In this document: positions 57,701-64,000 of the stretch, in pieces
Numbering within the stretch: the stretch's first letter is position 1
Layout: each line of letters opens with the position of its first letter
DNA from: Myxococcales bacterium
Lineage (GTDB): Bacteria > Myxococcota_A > UBA9160 > UBA4427
Direction of reading: 5' to 3'
Assembly (NCBI GenBank): GCA_022563535.1
Contig: JADFNE010000004.1
Coordinates: forward strand, 1 to 64,000
Length of the DNA stretch: 64,000 bases
Position numbers and translations under genes: made by a program
The notes under the pieces: model-generated
What the model was told of the DNA's origin: nothing
The model's input: the letters and a program-made list of their open reading frames with translations, nothing else
The model's database searches: none

Positions 57701-57856
57701 GTCGATCAACCAATGGGATGGCGGGACATCGGTGATCAGATCGCTTCCCTCGAGAATATCCTTCCAGAAGCCGGTGGCGTCGAGCGAACCCGGAAACAGG
57801 GCACTGACGCCAACCACGGCGATGGGCAGACGGGACGATTGATTCGATTTGGACAT
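51740..57856 (-). CDS. pfa2: PUFA synthase subunit Pfa2 (KS-MAT-ACP-KR-DH)
   Basis: 2038 residues from ATG 57856 (MSKSNQSSRLPIAVVG); the longer frame overlapping pfaD is rejected. KS: Cys214 in TDAACASTFSAL, with EAHGTGT and GHTKAASAAAG. MAT: Ser686 in GHSFGEVTA. A long Ala/Pro/Val/Gln linker with a coiled segment follows. ACP: one copy only, phosphopantetheine Ser1192 in LGIDSIKRVEIL; I find no second copy of this motif. KR: VVVASGGARGVTATT near 1475 with Tyr in GQVDYAMANE. C-terminal PKS-type DH: HPYLADHAIKGTPVVP near 1778 and LLFHGPAFQVIQ. It loads malonyl units and performs condensation and ketoreduction. It ends in TAG, which is in frame with pfa3. Marine PfaA has five to nine ACPs, so the single ACP is unusual. 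Confidence 0.9.
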   Translation of the reverse strand: MSKSNQSSRLPIAVVGVSALFPGSLDATGFWKDILEGSDLITDVPPSHWLIDDYYDPDPSVPDKTYAKRGAFLKDIDFDSLGWGVPPNLVPETDTAQLLALIVAQRVLEDACNQSSEALKKLDRSNISVILGVTSGQELLGSMVSRLQRPVWVKALRDSGLPEAEVQAVCDRISDQYTPWRESTFPGLLGNVVAGRIANRLDLGGTNCVTDAACASTFSALSMAVNELYLGDSDMVITGGVDAMNDIFMFMCFSKTPALSPTGDCRPFSDQADGTMLGEGLGMVALKRLEDAERDGDRIYAVINAVGSSSDGRAKSVYAPLPEGQARALRRTYAQTDFGPEQVELVEAHGTGTKAGDAAEFKGLTTAFSESGREDMQWCAIGSVKSQIGHTKAASAAAGLFKAVMALHHKVLPPTIKVERPNPLLEIEQSPFHLSTQTRPWVRDSSHPRRASVSSFGFGGSNFHIAMTEYTPKDGVASRPAKRLRALGSELVTLSGGSPDALVAEARSRASESSKSGYLQWLARTSQLQFDPAAPVRLAVVANDEADLAVKLEQAATSIDSAPAQSFSTPTGIYYGTGQGSSVGDLAYLFSGQGSQYLHMGASVAMHFASAIEPWDRAADFKWDGTTRLHHVVFPRTAFEDEEKASQASTLSATEWAQPAIGCTSLSLLRLLDGLGLQADCFAGHSFGEVTALHAAGVLSEKDFLAVARRRGELMAQAAVTPGAMTAVSKPIEEIRDLLAGWDSRVVIANHNAPQQVVLSGETDEIEAVEAKLAEQNITARRLPVATAFHSPVVEKASGAFGEYLAEVEFSAPAKPVYSNTTGAVHDPNPNTLRAKLAEQLACPVKFVDMIESMYAAGVRSFVEVGPGSVLTGLVGRILEDRPHAAVNLDRKGRDGVRSFFEAIARLSVEGHALDYASLWSDFVETENPHDRAEPKLKIPINGSNYGKPYPPQGGTAALPGPNPPRKEKEIETVYVEVPRSESDRATAQTAAPAVVDPTIVDPTVVAPTIAGQITQSTAPAPAAASPGWAQAYQEAQRHTAEAHAAYMQAMAQTHTAYLDTIERSFQSFSVQAGLQPAATAAPVVQPIQAPIAAPLSSPIAAAPVVQPAIAVAQPMPTAPAFVTPPVVQSVPPAVAPVAAPEVEPPAVQPEANRGGVDLHALLLEVVSDKTGYPPEMLNMEMELEADLGIDSIKRVEILSAMNDLAPGLPEVDTAVMAKLATLGQVVEYLNGQLGRETSTSPNRASAADEAASDADDPPVGAGLGRYVLAAVEQPAIGMAQNGLFGEGQIIVTDEGTGLAQQVAEALETRGVSAVAVTQIPAGDLRGVVFLGGLREVSDDLAATRVNREAFEVARAVAERFEAKASGEGVFVTLQDTGGNFGTGDFAPARAWLAGCAGLARTVAQEWPGVSVKAIDLERAGRSGEQLASAIADELVLGGPDLDVGLSASGRRVVLRSQPVEVVRGTPVLGDGDVVVASGGARGVTATTLIGLASEAALRFVLLGRTELAEDPPCCHGVEGDAALKRALLAHAVSLGEKLTPVALGKQVGSILASREVRDTVSQIEKAGSQARYMAVDVTSLESVSAALTEVRADWGDIAAIVHGAGVIADKRITEKTGDQFDRVFDTKVEGLRTLLAATADDPIALLCFFSSVAARCGNVGQVDYAMANEVLNKVAVAEFRRRNGACLVKSLGWGPWEGGMVSPQLKAHFESMGVPLIPLGVGAKMLVDEVAGSAPEQIELVLGGEPKAEALAALSDPELQGRSFSLSVVVGDETHPYLADHAIKGTPVVPIAMVIEWFSRCAKAFGPELVLERLSELKVLRGISLREFAGGCEHLVVHARQLTNGSGATVALELADRKGGIYYRCTAELATERGTSQSHVVDEQELALGSWGEAEIYDGELLFHGPAFQVIQNISGISERGMVAELSGVEQSSWADERSNSGKTVWITDPLAFDGGLQLALLWCKHVLGGASLPTGINEIRTWADAPTSEPIRCTLTGRSAVGSKSVSDLVFHDASGNLLAEFIGVETHLLPSQEQA
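54826..54870 (-). repeat. Three 15-bp tandem units in the pfa2 linker
   Basis: CAATTGTTGGAGCAA, CAACTGTCGGATCAA and CAATTGTCGGATCAA stand head to tail, each five codons long. In the pfa2 frame they encode the pseudo-repeat VVDPTIVDPTVVAPT in the flexible linker between MAT and ACP. The in-frame unit length allows slippage to change linker length without breaking the gene. Confidence 0.8.
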
Positions 57857-57923
57857 CTCTTGTTTTACCCCTTGGTTCGAACGATTCGAAAATCGAATTG
57901 GATCCAGCTTCGATGATTTCAAT

Positions 57924-59558
57924 TCAACTGAGCGGACGAGGCCTGAAGTCAAACGCCGCCGGTGGGACGGGAACGCCAAAGCTGCGCAGCTGTTGAGCAC
58001 GCGTCAGTACTGCCGCGCCTTCGAGCAGGTTGCGCGCAACCTGAACGACGTTGCGGTTCTCCGGCTCGGCGAGAAAGCTCCCGGCGCTCCACGCATTGAA
58101 CGCGCCCATCGCCGGGCCGCACCAGATCTGATAGTCCGGGCGGCGATCGCGAATTCCTGCGATGGCCCAGCGGCTCGACTGGCCGAGATAAGAGCGAAAC
58201 ACGAGGGCCATTTTGTGTTTTGGGTCGGCTTCCGCTTTGTCGATTTCGCGGGGATCTCGCTCTTGCCAAAATTTCCGGGTATCGCGCCACGCGTCCGCGA
58301 GAGAAGTGCGCAGAATGTCCTTTTCGAGCTTCGCCGTCTCATCCGCCGGTAGCGCATCGAGGGATTCGAAACCGCGATACAACTCCAAGAGCTTCCTGGC
58401 GCGCACGCCGAAGAACGTGCCCCGCTTGAGCACCTGAACTTCAACGCCCAACTCGAACATGTCCGCAGCCGGGGCCATCATGATGTCGGCGAGGCCCGCC
58501 TGGGCGAGCATCTGCTTGCCGTCCGCATCGAGTCCACTCTCGACGCAGGCCTGGTTGACCGAGCCGGTCAAGACGTACGATGCACCCAGGGCAAACGCCG
58601 CCGCGACGGCACCCGGCGTCCCGATCCCGCCGGCAGCACCCACCCGAATTGGACGCCGATAACCCCGCGCGCTGGCGATTTCGTTGCGCAGACCGAGAAT
58701 CGTCGGAAGCAGTGCACTCAGCGGTCGGTTGTCGGTGTGACCTCCCGAGTCAGACTCCACAGTGAAGTCCTCCGCAACCGGAAGCTGGCGCGCAAGCTGG
58801 CCTTCCTCAGCCGTGAGCTTGCCAGCTGCAACGAGCGCATCGACCATCTCTGCAGGCGCGGTCTCGAGGAAGTGGCGCGCGACCTCGGGTCGAGAAATCT
58901 TGGCAAACACATAGTTGCGACGCGTGATGCGACCGGCGGAATCTGTGCCCAGCCCCGTGTATGCGTAGCGAACGACGTGCGGAGTCAGTCCCATGTAGGC
59001 AGCGGCGGAAACCCGGCGCACACCGCGACGGATGTAGAGGTCTGCGATCCGCTCTTCGATCGCGGGTTCGTTGGGGGAATGGATGAGGTTTGCCCCCCAG
59101 CTGAGTCCACCGTTGTCCGTCGTGCCAAGCGCTTGTTCGAGTTCGTCGAGGGCCTGCTCGACCGTTGCGGGCCCGAGGCCGGCCGCGCCAAAGAAACCGA
59201 GAAACCCTGCCCGGGACATCGCGATGACCAGGCGCGTAGTCGCGATGCCATTGGCCATCGCCCCCGAGACATAGGGAAAGCGAACCCCGTGGATCTCGCA
59301 GAAAGATCGATCGCCCAACCATTCGGGGTATATAGAAGGAAGCATCCCCAGCACTGGCCAGCTGGGCGTCCCAGCCGGCAGTTGAGTGCCAGCGGGGGAG
59401 AACTGTCCGCCCTGGGCGATCCCCAGGGCGCCGGTCGTTGGATCCTGCACGACGTATGCCGCGCTGCGAACTTGGGCTGCAAGCGCCAGTAACTCTGCCT
59501 GTTTGAACGCCGGGGTCGCTCCATTGCCCCCACCCGTCCAGACCCCGATCGCTTCCAT
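57924..59558 (-). CDS. pfaD: PUFA synthase enoyl reductase Pfa1/PfaD (nitronate monooxygenase-like fold)
   Basis: 544 residues, similar throughout to PfaD. Conserved blocks are GVRFPYVSGAMANGIATTRL, NLIHSPNEPAIEER, ESDSGGHTDNRPLSALLPTI (FMN-binding and catalytic region near 300) and GAAGGIGTPGAVAAAF. QACVESGLDADGKQ and KMALVFRSYLGQSSRW complete the match. It reduces enoyl-ACP intermediates using FMN. I chose ATG 59558, with GGGAG about 5 bases upstream, over the TTG at 59630. It is the first gene of the operon; pfa2 starts 67 bases after its stop. In myxobacteria the ER gene is likewise first (pfa1), whereas marine clusters place pfaD last. An FMN enoyl reductase acting on this synthase is a family-based inference. 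Confidence 0.93.
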   Translation of the reverse strand: MEAIGVWTGGGNGATPAFKQAELLALAAQVRSAAYVVQDPTTGALGIAQGGQFSPAGTQLPAGTPSWPVLGMLPSIYPEWLGDRSFCEIHGVRFPYVSGAMANGIATTRLVIAMSRAGFLGFFGAAGLGPATVEQALDELEQALGTTDNGGLSWGANLIHSPNEPAIEERIADLYIRRGVRRVSAAAYMGLTPHVVRYAYTGLGTDSAGRITRRNYVFAKISRPEVARHFLETAPAEMVDALVAAGKLTAEEGQLARQLPVAEDFTVESDSGGHTDNRPLSALLPTILGLRNEIASARGYRRPIRVGAAGGIGTPGAVAAAFALGASYVLTGSVNQACVESGLDADGKQMLAQAGLADIMMAPAADMFELGVEVQVLKRGTFFGVRARKLLELYRGFESLDALPADETAKLEKDILRTSLADAWRDTRKFWQERDPREIDKAEADPKHKMALVFRSYLGQSSRWAIAGIRDRRPDYQIWCGPAMGAFNAWSAGSFLAEPENRNVVQVARNLLEGAAVLTRAQQLRSFGVPVPPAAFDFRPRPLS

Positions 59559-59702
59559 GTCACTCCCTTGCACAAATATCTGCGCAGCGTCTTGTGCTGT
59601 GTCTTCACGCAATTCAACCGTCGTGCTCAATCACGACAGCAAGTGTCAATTCGTACTGTGGGGAATGGGGGGGCGGCGATTCCCAGATCCATGCAGATTT
59701 TA

Positions 59703-59720
59703 AGCGTACAACTGTTACTC
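59703..59720. promoter_or_regulatory. FabR-like operator, pfaD-proximal (one strong half)
   Basis: AGCGTACAACTGTTACTC. The left 14 positions match the E. coli FabR operator as I recall it (AGCGTACA, two variable bases, TGTT), but the right arm degenerates after TGTT. It lies about 145 bases upstream of the pfaD ATG, directly before a TAAAAT hexamer on the pfaD strand. Binding here would be expected to repress the PUFA operon. Confidence 0.6.
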
Positions 59721-59832
59721 GAATGAACTCAAGCTGGACTATCGTTCGGTTGAGCTCTCGGGTCAACTCAGTCGCACCGAGTATCAGGGCGAGATTGGTT
59801 ACGATTTTGTAAATTTTGAGCGAATCGATTTG

Positions 59833-59850
59833 AGCGCACATATGTTCGCT
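59833..59850. promoter_or_regulatory. FabR-like operator, palindromic, fabR-proximal
   Basis: AGCGCACATATGTTCGCT is an 18-bp inverted repeat with one mismatched pair. It matches the FabR operator pattern (AGCG-ACA, two bases, TGTTCGCT) at nearly every position. It ends where a TATATT hexamer (59850-59855) begins and lies 52 bases before the regulator's ATG, the place expected for autorepression. Confidence 0.75.
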
Positions 59851-59901
59851 ATATTTTTTCGGGAAATCCCCTAGAAAACGGGAAGCCCGGGTCCAACATT
59901 C

Positions 59902-60528
59902 ATGCCCAGCCGCGCCGAACAGAAACAAGCCACCCGTCGCTCAATCATCGAAGCCTCGCTCGCGCTGAGCGCCGACCGCGGCTTTTCGAGCTTGAGCTTG
60001 CGCGGCGTCGCGAAAGAAGCGGGGATCGCGCCGACTTCCTTCTACCGACACTTCGCGAACATGGACGAACTCGGACTCGCCCTGGTTGACGAGGTGGGGA
60101 TGTCGCTGCGTCAACTCGTCCGCGAGGCGCGCCGCAAAGTCGACCACAGTGGCAAGGGCAGCGTGATCCGGGCCTCGATTCAGACCTTTCTGAGCTTTGT
60201 CGAGAAGAACGAGAATCTGTTTCGGATGTTGCTCGGCGAAGGCTCGGGGTCTCCGCCGCACTTTCGTCGGGCGATCGCGAAAGAGATCGAACGCTTCACC
60301 CAGGACCTGGCGGAAGATTTGATTCGTGAAGCCGACGCGACCGGGCGGCCGATCGCCTACGTCCATCATGCGGCAGAAGCGATGGTCACCGTTGCGTTCA
60401 ACCTCGGGGCCAGCTCGATCGATCTTCCCCGCGATCAACGGCTCGCTGTGATTGAACGGATCATTATCGAAGTGCGAATCATCATGCGGGGCGCCCAGGC
60501 AGAGGCAGGATCCCTCAATCGGAACTAG
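59902..60528 (+). CDS. fabR: TetR-family repressor of the FabR type
   Basis: 208 residues. The N-terminal HTH reads RAEQKQATRRSIIEASLALS then GVAKEAGIAPTSFYRHFANM, almost the same as E. coli FabR (REVAREAGIAPTSFYRHF). The core LALVDEVGMSLRQLVREAR, GKGSVIRASIQTFLSFVEKN and FRMLLGEGSGSPPHFRRAI also follow FabR throughout. FabR is a TetR repressor that senses the balance of unsaturated and saturated acyl thioesters and controls fabA/fabB. Here its gene is divergent from a PUFA synthase operon, with FabR-like operators between them. So it most likely adjusts PUFA synthesis to membrane acyl composition. It converges, 3 bases apart, on the methyltransferase gene. Confidence 0.88.
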   Translation: MPSRAEQKQATRRSIIEASLALSADRGFSSLSLRGVAKEAGIAPTSFYRHFANMDELGLALVDEVGMSLRQLVREARRKVDHSGKGSVIRASIQTFLSFVEKNENLFRMLLGEGSGSPPHFRRAIAKEIERFTQDLAEDLIREADATGRPIAYVHHAAEAMVTVAFNLGASSIDLPRDQRLAVIERIIIEVRIIMRGAQAEAGSLNRN

Positions 60529-60531
60529 AGC

Positions 60532-61332
60532 CTAGGCGTCGTAGAAGGTCATGGGAGCGGGATCGGCGGAAAGGCGTCGGTGCATTGAGGTTCGCGTCTT
60601 GATGCCGTCATAGATGCCGCTGATCCAGCCGCGTTCGGTCATTGGCACGTCTCGAAACGAGCGCTGAGATGTCGATGCGTCGGTCCCGTCGGTTTTCTCC
60701 AGGACGATCACGAGATTTTGCACCGGATCGTGGGGGTCCTGTGAGCACTCGCGAATGAGATAGCCCTGATCTCGCAGGGCGGCGTCGAGTTTGTCGGCGG
60801 TAATTTTTGCGCCGAATTGTTCGCGGCCGATCGCTTCGCTGCGATTGGCTTCGAATTGAAACAGGAAGAGACCGCCTGGCACCAGCACACGCAAGGCCTC
60901 GCGCAGATAGCGCTCGATCACTTCGATGTGGGTGATATGTTGGAACACCCCAGCGCACAGGCAGTACTCGACAGACGCATCCGGCTGATCTGCCAAGGAC
61001 GTGCCGTCATTGAGTTGGAAGCGAACGTTGTCGAGAGCGGCGCAGCGGGCAGTGGCTTGCGCGATCATCTCGGCTGAAATGTCAAATCCCAATACGTTTT
61101 TGAATCGACTCGCGAGGGGACGGCAGTAGCGCCCTACCCCGCAGCCAATCTCGAGAATGCTCGATTGCCCTGGCGGGAACACACCGTAGTCGTCGTATCG
61201 ATCCATCATCCGCTCGACGAACCGCTCGCCCACGATGGCAAATTCTTCTTCGTTCCACTCGGTACCGGATTGGAGATGGGAGATGAAGCCGAGACGACTG
61301 TTCTTGCTCAGACCATTCCAGAGCTTCTTCAT
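60532..61332 (-). CDS. Class I SAM-dependent methyltransferase
   Basis: 266 residues. Motif I is ILEIGCGVGRYCRPLA near residue 60, followed by FKNVLGFDISAEMIAQA (acidic residue binding the ribose), DASVEYCLCAGVFQHI and LRVLVPGGLFLFQFE. This is a methyltransf_11/25-type fold. The C-terminal 70 residues are not recognisable and may bind the substrate. Start ATG 61332 lacks a strong ribosome binding site. It is not obviously part of the PUFA system, since the genes converge. Substrate unknown. Confidence 0.82.
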   Translation of the reverse strand: MKKLWNGLSKNSRLGFISHLQSGTEWNEEEFAIVGERFVERMMDRYDDYGVFPPGQSSILEIGCGVGRYCRPLASRFKNVLGFDISAEMIAQATARCAALDNVRFQLNDGTSLADQPDASVEYCLCAGVFQHITHIEVIERYLREALRVLVPGGLFLFQFEANRSEAIGREQFGAKITADKLDAALRDQGYLIRECSQDPHDPVQNLVIVLEKTDGTDASTSQRSFRDVPMTERGWISGIYDGIKTRTSMHRRLSADPAPMTFYDA

Positions 61333-61510
61333 GTCTCTGACATGAGCGGACGCACTGTTGCGAAACAGGCGTCGTTTGAGGTCGGACAGGAGCTAGCGCG
61401 GTGTCTTCATCACCCGGGACGTATCGGATCGGACCAGACCTTACTTGCGCACAGATTGCCGGTTGGTCCGATTGGATGCGAAAAGAGGCGCGGGAGCTCG
61501 AGCGCCGCGC

Positions 61511-63265
61511 TCAAGGCGAGAGCTTGAATACGCGAACGCGCGAGTCCTCGTGCGATGGGGGACCGAGTTGAAGTTCGAATTGTTTCGAAATCCGGTCGAG
61601 GACCTCTCGGGGCATGCTGCTCATCGGTTCGTATTGACGGCGCTGATAGAAGTCCGCCGACGATGGAAGTTGCGCACGTGCGGCCGCCAGTGCCTGGCGG
61701 GTGCGATCCTTGTGCAACACCACATGGCTGAAGCCGAGGGTGCGAAGATGATTCACATCGATTTGGCCGGTTGCCCGCGGCGCGAACCCCGCCAATTCCC
61801 GGAGTACGGCGTCGTTTTCCAATGCAGCGATTCCTCGGGGTGGGACTGATATGTAGCCGCCTGCAATCGGTCGCCGGTGCCGGGTCTGGTACGCGAGATT
61901 GAGCGCGGCGGTATTGTGATCCGATAATGGGATATCGAGAATGGCACCTTGGGCCTCGTCGGCCAATTGATCGAGGATCGGCGAGAAAGCGACCTGTTGC
62001 ACCGGGTAGGGCAACCAGAGAAATTCAAAACCGATCAACGTGAGGAAGACGGCGGCGGCATGACGCCGCTTGTGAATGCCCGCGGCGAAGCCGATCGAGG
62101 CCAGGACTGCCAATGCGAGCATGGAGATGACGACGAAACGATTTGCGACGCGCAAACTCTCGAGAACTGGAATGTGCTCGAAGAGCGCGTGGGGCAGCGT
62201 GATGCCGAGGGGCTGACCGCCGAAGCTTGGATGAGCGCCGAGCGCGAGAACCATCGAACTGAACAAGATGAGCGTCCAGGCAACCACGGAGCGATCCATT
62301 CGCGCCCGAACCAGTGCCAGACCTGCAAGGAAAAGCGCCGCGAAACCAAAGTACGCCTGGGACCCGAGTGTGCGGTATGTGCGAGAGCCGCTGTAGTACG
62401 CCTCGGTCAATGCCCCGAACAACGGGTGATGATCGCTCGGCACCAGGAAGAACGTGAGATCGATTCCCCTGTCGATGGGCGGCTTGGTGTAAAGCGCAAC
62501 GTCCGACGCCTGCGACAACATCGACAAGACGACCGGGGCCACCGTGACACCGAACACGGCTGCTGAAATCAGGAGTTGGGGAGCTGCCCGCTGAACACTG
62601 CGGATGGGGTCTTCTGCGCGAATCCACTCGACGGCCCAGATCCAGGGCAAGATGAACAAGGTAAAGACCGCGTAGTGGAGACAACTCAACGCGTTCAGGG
62701 CGAATACCAGGCCGAACATGACGGCGTCGCGTCGCGATCCCTCGCGCACGATGCGAAGCCCATAAAGGGCTACCCAGGGAAGGAACTGAAGGCTCGACAA
62801 GTTCAGATGCTCGAGACTCTGCTCGAAGTGATGAGGGAAGAAGGCAAAGATCAGACCGGCCATGTACGCCCCAGCTCTATTTTTGCTGATCTCGAATGCA
62901 AGCTGGTGCGCGGCGATGCCTGAAAGAAAAAATCCGAGCAACGTTGCGAAGTTCAGGGCGGCGATCGGCCCCAGCAGCAAATTGATCGGGAACGCAACGA
63001 TCTGGTTGAAGGTCGAGTGCGTGTGGAGCACGAGGGAAACGCCGTGGGGGTGGAACAAGTACTCGGTCGCGAAGGGATTGGTGCCGAGTTCGACCAGCGC
63101 CTCGCGCCACCACCAGAAGTTCCAGAGATTCTGCCAGATATCGTTCGAACCGTGGGGCAGGTGCGTAGTGAGATGGCGAACCAATGGCCAGGTAAAGAGG
63201 AGCGTGAGCGTCCCGTAGAAGCTCACGACACCCCACGTCGATTCGGAAAAAGAACGCCGAGTCAT
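61511..63265 (-). CDS. Polytopic membrane protein, GT-C-like
   Basis: 584 residues with about 11 membrane helices and a soluble C-terminal part of about 170 residues. The first loop (THLPHGSNDIWQNLWNFWWW) and FATEYLFHPHGVSLVLHTHS resemble large bacterial membrane proteins classed with GT-C glycosyltransferases. I cannot confirm a catalytic residue beyond the acidic SND. ATG 63265. It lies 178 bases upstream of the methyltransferase gene on the same strand. Function unknown; a role in cell-envelope glycan assembly is a guess from the fold. Confidence 0.6.
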   Translation of the reverse strand: MTRRSFSESTWGVVSFYGTLTLLFTWPLVRHLTTHLPHGSNDIWQNLWNFWWWREALVELGTNPFATEYLFHPHGVSLVLHTHSTFNQIVAFPINLLLGPIAALNFATLLGFFLSGIAAHQLAFEISKNRAGAYMAGLIFAFFPHHFEQSLEHLNLSSLQFLPWVALYGLRIVREGSRRDAVMFGLVFALNALSCLHYAVFTLFILPWIWAVEWIRAEDPIRSVQRAAPQLLISAAVFGVTVAPVVLSMLSQASDVALYTKPPIDRGIDLTFFLVPSDHHPLFGALTEAYYSGSRTYRTLGSQAYFGFAALFLAGLALVRARMDRSVVAWTLILFSSMVLALGAHPSFGGQPLGITLPHALFEHIPVLESLRVANRFVVISMLALAVLASIGFAAGIHKRRHAAAVFLTLIGFEFLWLPYPVQQVAFSPILDQLADEAQGAILDIPLSDHNTAALNLAYQTRHRRPIAGGYISVPPRGIAALENDAVLRELAGFAPRATGQIDVNHLRTLGFSHVVLHKDRTRQALAAARAQLPSSADFYQRRQYEPMSSMPREVLDRISKQFELQLGPPSHEDSRVRVFKLSP

Positions 63266-63531
63266 GGCTTGGTTCCAGGTCGACGGGGGGTGGCGGTGAA
63301 GACTGCTGCGATCAGCAAAATCGTGCTGCTCGCAATGGCATCGCCAAGTTAGACCGTTTCCGAACGCGAGACCAAGTCGACAAGCTCACGCTTGAAGATC
63401 CCCGTGCAATCGAGAACCCGACTAGGCGAAACATCAGAAGATTCGCATAGTTGAACTTGATCTTCCGTCCGAGGTCAAAGCTTTGCGCAACCTCGCGGCG
63501 CCGTCTAGCGACGGCCTCCGCGCGATCCCTG
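63266..63531. other. Intergenic region between helicase and GT-C-like gene
   Basis: 266 bases after the helicase stop and before the GT-C-like start, both minus strand. Frames across it show no family-like sequence. No clear terminator hairpin was found. Confidence 0.4.
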
Positions 63532-64000
63532 CTAACCCCGCGACCCCCGCGACCCACGCGACCCACGCGTAGACGAACCCGCCGGTCGGGCTTGCCTGCG
63601 GCGTCTCGAGGGCGCTTGATCTCCGGATCGCTTTTGCCCGCTGTAGCCACCACCGTTACCACCGCGCCGACCCGTTGGGCGTGCGGATTTTCCGCGTCTA
63701 CCCATATCGAGGACTTCGCCTTCAAAGCCCGTCACCGTGCGGCGCGGAATCTTTTCTCCGAGTTTGCGCTCGGTGTCGCGAAGCCAGGAAACGTCGTCCC
63801 GGGTTACAAAAGTCACGGCCTGACCCTCGAGTTCGGCACGACCGGTGCGGCCAATGCGGTGGGTGTAGGCCTCGGGCGTATTGGGCACATCGTAGTTGAT
63901 GACGTGGGACACACCCTTGACGTCGATTCCGCGCGCCGCAATGTCCGTCGCGACCAGAATGTCGAAACGACGCTTGCGAAAGCCTTCCATGGCCCGGTCG
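63532..64000 (-). CDS. DEAD-box RNA helicase, C-terminal part (RhlE-like); gene runs past window end
   Basis: The frame is open to base 64000, so the N-terminal RecA domain lies outside. Visible are the last helicase motifs: FDILVATDIAARGIDVKGVS (motif V) and HRIGRTGRA (motif VI), which place it in the DEAD-box family. After VTRDDVSWLRDTERKLGEKI comes a basic, Gly/Arg-rich tail (GRRGGNGGGYSGQKRS) ending in repeated RGS (RGSRGSRGSRG). Such tails bind RNA non-specifically. RhlE-type proteins work in ribosome assembly and mRNA turnover. The DNA of the RGS tail is a 9-bp tandem repeat. Confidence 0.9.
   Translation of the reverse strand, partial: DRAMEGFRKRRFDILVATDIAARGIDVKGVSHVINYDVPNTPEAYTHRIGRTGRAELEGQAVTFVTRDDVSWLRDTERKLGEKIPRRTVTGFEGEVLDMGRRGKSARPTGRRGGNGGGYSGQKRSGDQAPSRRRRQARPAGSSTRGSRGSRGSRG

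Larger units (their letters stand above)
59559..59901. promoter_or_regulatory. Divergent control region of the PUFA operon and fabR-like gene
   Basis: 343 non-coding bases between the two divergent start codons, if pfaD starts at ATG 59558. It is AT-rich in its right half (59800-59860). It contains two FabR-operator-like sequences (59703-59720 and 59833-59850). Each is followed, in the direction of the gene it faces, by an A/T hexamer that could serve as a -10 element: TAAAAT toward pfaD and TATATT toward the regulator. Convincing -35 hexamers at the right spacing are not evident. Confidence 0.7.

Noticed and set aside
56465-57916. 483-residue plus-strand open frame
   Set aside because: Antisense to the KS domain of pfa2; no family similarity.
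57857-58000. 48-residue N-terminal extension of pfa2
   Set aside because: It overlaps the pfaD coding region and has no KS character; ATG 57856 gives the standard KS N-terminus.
63532-63580. Short tandem repeat near the window end as a possible mobile-element or CRISPR repeat
   Set aside because: The 9-bp units are simply the codons of the RGS repeats at the helicase C-terminus.
1-64000. Pyrrolysine-type or genome-wide recoding of TAG
   Set aside because: Two in-frame TAGs (5049 and 51740) raised the idea, but many intact genes here end in TAG at the normal end of their family.

Overview
The window is GC-rich, gene-dense DNA from a Gram-negative bacterium. Evidence for this is the lipoprotein signals, SlyX, a FabR-type regulator, many hybrid histidine kinases, and frequent TTG/GTG starts with good ribosome binding sites. 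The three-gene polyunsaturated fatty acid (PUFA) synthase has the layout known from terrestrial myxobacteria (ER gene, then KS-MAT-ACP-KR-DH, then KS-CLF-AT-DH-DH-AGPAT). That and the wealth of orphan two-component genes point to a Myxococcota-like or other former deltaproteobacterial lineage. The placement is an inference. No rRNA, tRNA, CRISPR or insertion sequence was recognised.

Layout. 1-4754: surface-glycan genes (two GT4 and one GT2 glycosyltransferases, a membrane-anchored SGNH-hydrolase-like protein). 4959-5564: a nitrobindin/FABP-like gene broken by one in-frame TAG. 5704-9675: a molybdenum hydroxylase operon (FAD, 2Fe-2S and Mo subunits) ending in a MoaD/ThiS-like carrier. 9685-28093: a signalling region with a PAS protein, histidine kinase and receiver operon; an S41 lipoprotein protease; an NHL lipoprotein beside a hybrid kinase; tandem receivers; an RND/MMPL exporter; an Hpt protein; a REC-PAS-GGDEF protein; and a second hybrid kinase related to the first. 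The GGDEF gene appears to be fused, by a deletion, to the last codons of a lost kinase. 28153-35102: a Baeyer-Villiger-type monooxygenase, a small basic DNA-binding-like protein, an SDR, an amidohydrolase, and a DprE2/DprE1-like pair. 35160-40845: two polytopic GT-C-like proteins flanking a HEAT-repeat protein, then slyX. 40842-42773: uup-like ABC-F ATPase.

42857-60528 is the highlight: a 16.7-kb PUFA synthase operon on the minus strand (pfa1/pfaD, pfa2, pfa3) with a divergent FabR-type TetR repressor. The 343-bp region between the divergent start codons contains two sequences resembling the FabR operator, one near each gene's promoter. One is a nearly perfect 18-bp palindrome. In E. coli FabR controls unsaturated fatty acid synthesis, so a FabR relative has probably been recruited to control a polyketide-type PUFA synthase and itself. 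The synthase has only one recognisable ACP, where known PUFA synthases have several. The window ends with a SAM methyltransferase, another polytopic GT-C-like protein, and the 3' part of a DEAD-box RNA helicase gene.
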